Under the pieces are notes generated by a model. The model was given only the letters and a program-made list of their open reading frames with translations, was not told the origin of the DNA and ran no database searches. Both the position numbers and the translations under genes were made by a program. Positions 15,671 through 16,354 of a DNA stretch of 16,354 nt are shown piece by piece. Positions within the stretch are counted from its first letter, which is position 1; the number at the start of each line of letters is the position of its first letter. The stretch is from an uncultured Eubacteriales bacterium. Its GTDB lineage: Bacteria; Bacillota; Clostridia; Christensenellales; Aristaeellaceae. The DNA lies in contig URJN01000010.1 in assembly GCA_900548125.1 (NCBI GenBank), forward strand, positions 1 through 16,354. Direction: 5' to 3'.

Positions 15671-16345
15671 ATGATTCGCGGCGTTGTTTTTGATTTGGAC
15701 GGAACGCTGCTCGATACGGAAAAGCTCTATCGCCGCTTCTGGGTGGAGGCGGCGCGACAGATGGGCTACCCGATGGAGGATAGGCATGCGCTGATGATTC
15801 GCTCCATGGCGGCGGAAAAAGCGGAACGGCTGCTCCGGCGCGAGGTGTGCGCAGAATTTGATTATCACGCTGTGCGTGCGCTTCGGCGTGAGCAGATGGA
15901 AGCCTATATCGACGAAAACGGCGTGGAGCCGAAGCCGCAAATGCTGGAAACGCTGACTGAACTGCGAAGGATGAACCTGCGAATCGGTCTGGCGACGGCA
16001 ACACCGGAGAGCAGGGCGCGCAAATATCTTCGGATGGTGGGCGCGGAAGAAAAGTTTGATGCGATTGCCTGCGCGGAAATGGTTGCGCATGGCAAGCCGT
16101 CGCCGGATGTTTACCTGCTGGCGGCGGAAAAGCTCGGCTTGAAGCCGGAGAATGTACTGGGCGTTGAGGATGCGCCAAGCGGCGTGCGGGCGGCATATGA
16201 CGCGGGCATGCGCACGGTGATGATACCGGATCAGGACGAACCGGATGAAGAAACGGCGGCACTTTGCACGCTGATTACGCCGACGCTTAGCGGAATTATT
16301 CCGTTTATTCGGAAAGGAAATGAATTAAATAAACATAAATTATGA
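15671..16345 (+). CDS. HAD-superfamily hydrolase, beta-phosphoglucomutase/phosphatase type
   Basis: HAD subfamily IA enzymes hydrolyse or move phosphate groups on small metabolites through an aspartyl-phosphate. All four motifs are present: DLDGT with nucleophile Asp8 and acid/base Asp10, ATAT near residue 112 (motif II), Lys142 in GKPSPD (motif III), and Glu166-Asp167 in GVEDAPSG (motif IV). A helical C1 cap lies at about residues 16-85. Length is 224 residues, typical. ATG 15671 is seven bases after AAAGGGG; ATG 15665 is in frame but too close to it. The KPSPD and GVEDAPSG motifs are those of beta-phosphoglucomutase-like and sugar phosphate phosphatases; the substrate is unknown. Next to a glycerate dehydrogenase-like gene, a phosphoglycolate or sugar-phosphate clean-up role is possible but unproven. 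The stop codon falls nine bases before the window end, so no terminator is visible. Confidence 0.92.
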   Translation: MIRGVVFDLDGTLLDTEKLYRRFWVEAARQMGYPMEDRHALMIRSMAAEKAERLLRREVCAEFDYHAVRALRREQMEAYIDENGVEPKPQMLETLTELRRMNLRIGLATATPESRARKYLRMVGAEEKFDAIACAEMVAHGKPSPDVYLLAAEKLGLKPENVLGVEDAPSGVRAAYDAGMRTVMIPDQDEPDEETAALCTLITPTLSGIIPFIRKGNELNKHKL

Positions 16346-16354
16346 TGGAATTCT

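Noticed and set aside
14529..16262. Minus-strand open frame of 577 codons opposite the dehydrogenase and HAD genes
   Set aside because: It has Pro/Arg/His-rich shadow composition, covers two clear plus-strand enzymes and both promoters, and matches no family.

Overview
This window is a compact division and cell wall (dcw) gene cluster followed by a short accessory region. It reads as a member of the Bacillota, most likely class Clostridia. The evidence is the mraZ-ftsL-PBP-murE-mraY-murD-ftsW-ftsQ-ftsA-ftsZ order, a class B PBP with C-terminal PASTA domains, strong GGAGG-type ribosome binding sites, several TTG/GTG starts, a short DivIB-type FtsQ, and a MurE carrying the meso-diaminopimelate signature DNPR. 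I cannot name a genus from sequence alone.

Region 1 (1-9307) is a tightly packed plus-strand block: mraZ, ftsL, the septal transpeptidase (ftsI/pbpB/spoVD type), murE, mraY, murD, ftsW and ftsQ. Gaps run from a 4-nt overlap (ftsW/ftsQ) to 75 nt. MurE and MurD build the UDP-MurNAc peptide, MraY loads it onto undecaprenyl phosphate, FtsW polymerises lipid II at the septum and the PBP cross-links it, while FtsL and FtsQ form the scaffold. Compared with the usual order the block is stripped down: rsmH is missing after mraZ, murF between murE and mraY, and murG/murC/murB around ftsW and ftsQ.

Region 2 (9308-12017) is ftsA-ftsZ, with its own well-formed sigma-A type promoter (TTGAAA-17-TACAAT) in the ftsQ-ftsA gap. 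It is closed by a strong intrinsic terminator right after ftsZ.

Region 3 (12018-13855) holds one large multi-pass membrane protein that looks like a GT-C type glycosyltransferase. It ends at a long, nearly perfect bidirectional terminator shared with the convergent minus-strand gene.

Region 4 (13879-16354) has a minus-strand gene for a small secreted protein (signal peptide, Pro/Thr linker, possible PsbP/Mog1-like domain) and a divergent plus-strand pair, a D-2-hydroxyacid dehydrogenase and a HAD phosphatase. Both transcription units start from excellent consensus promoters lying back to back (14586-14614 minus, 14628-14656 plus).

There is no stretch above 300 nt without a gene, and I see no tRNA, rRNA, CRISPR, insertion sequence or phage gene. 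I found no clearly undescribed system. The most useful loose ends are the missing dcw genes, the unknown membrane protein and secreted protein, and the structured gap after ftsZ.
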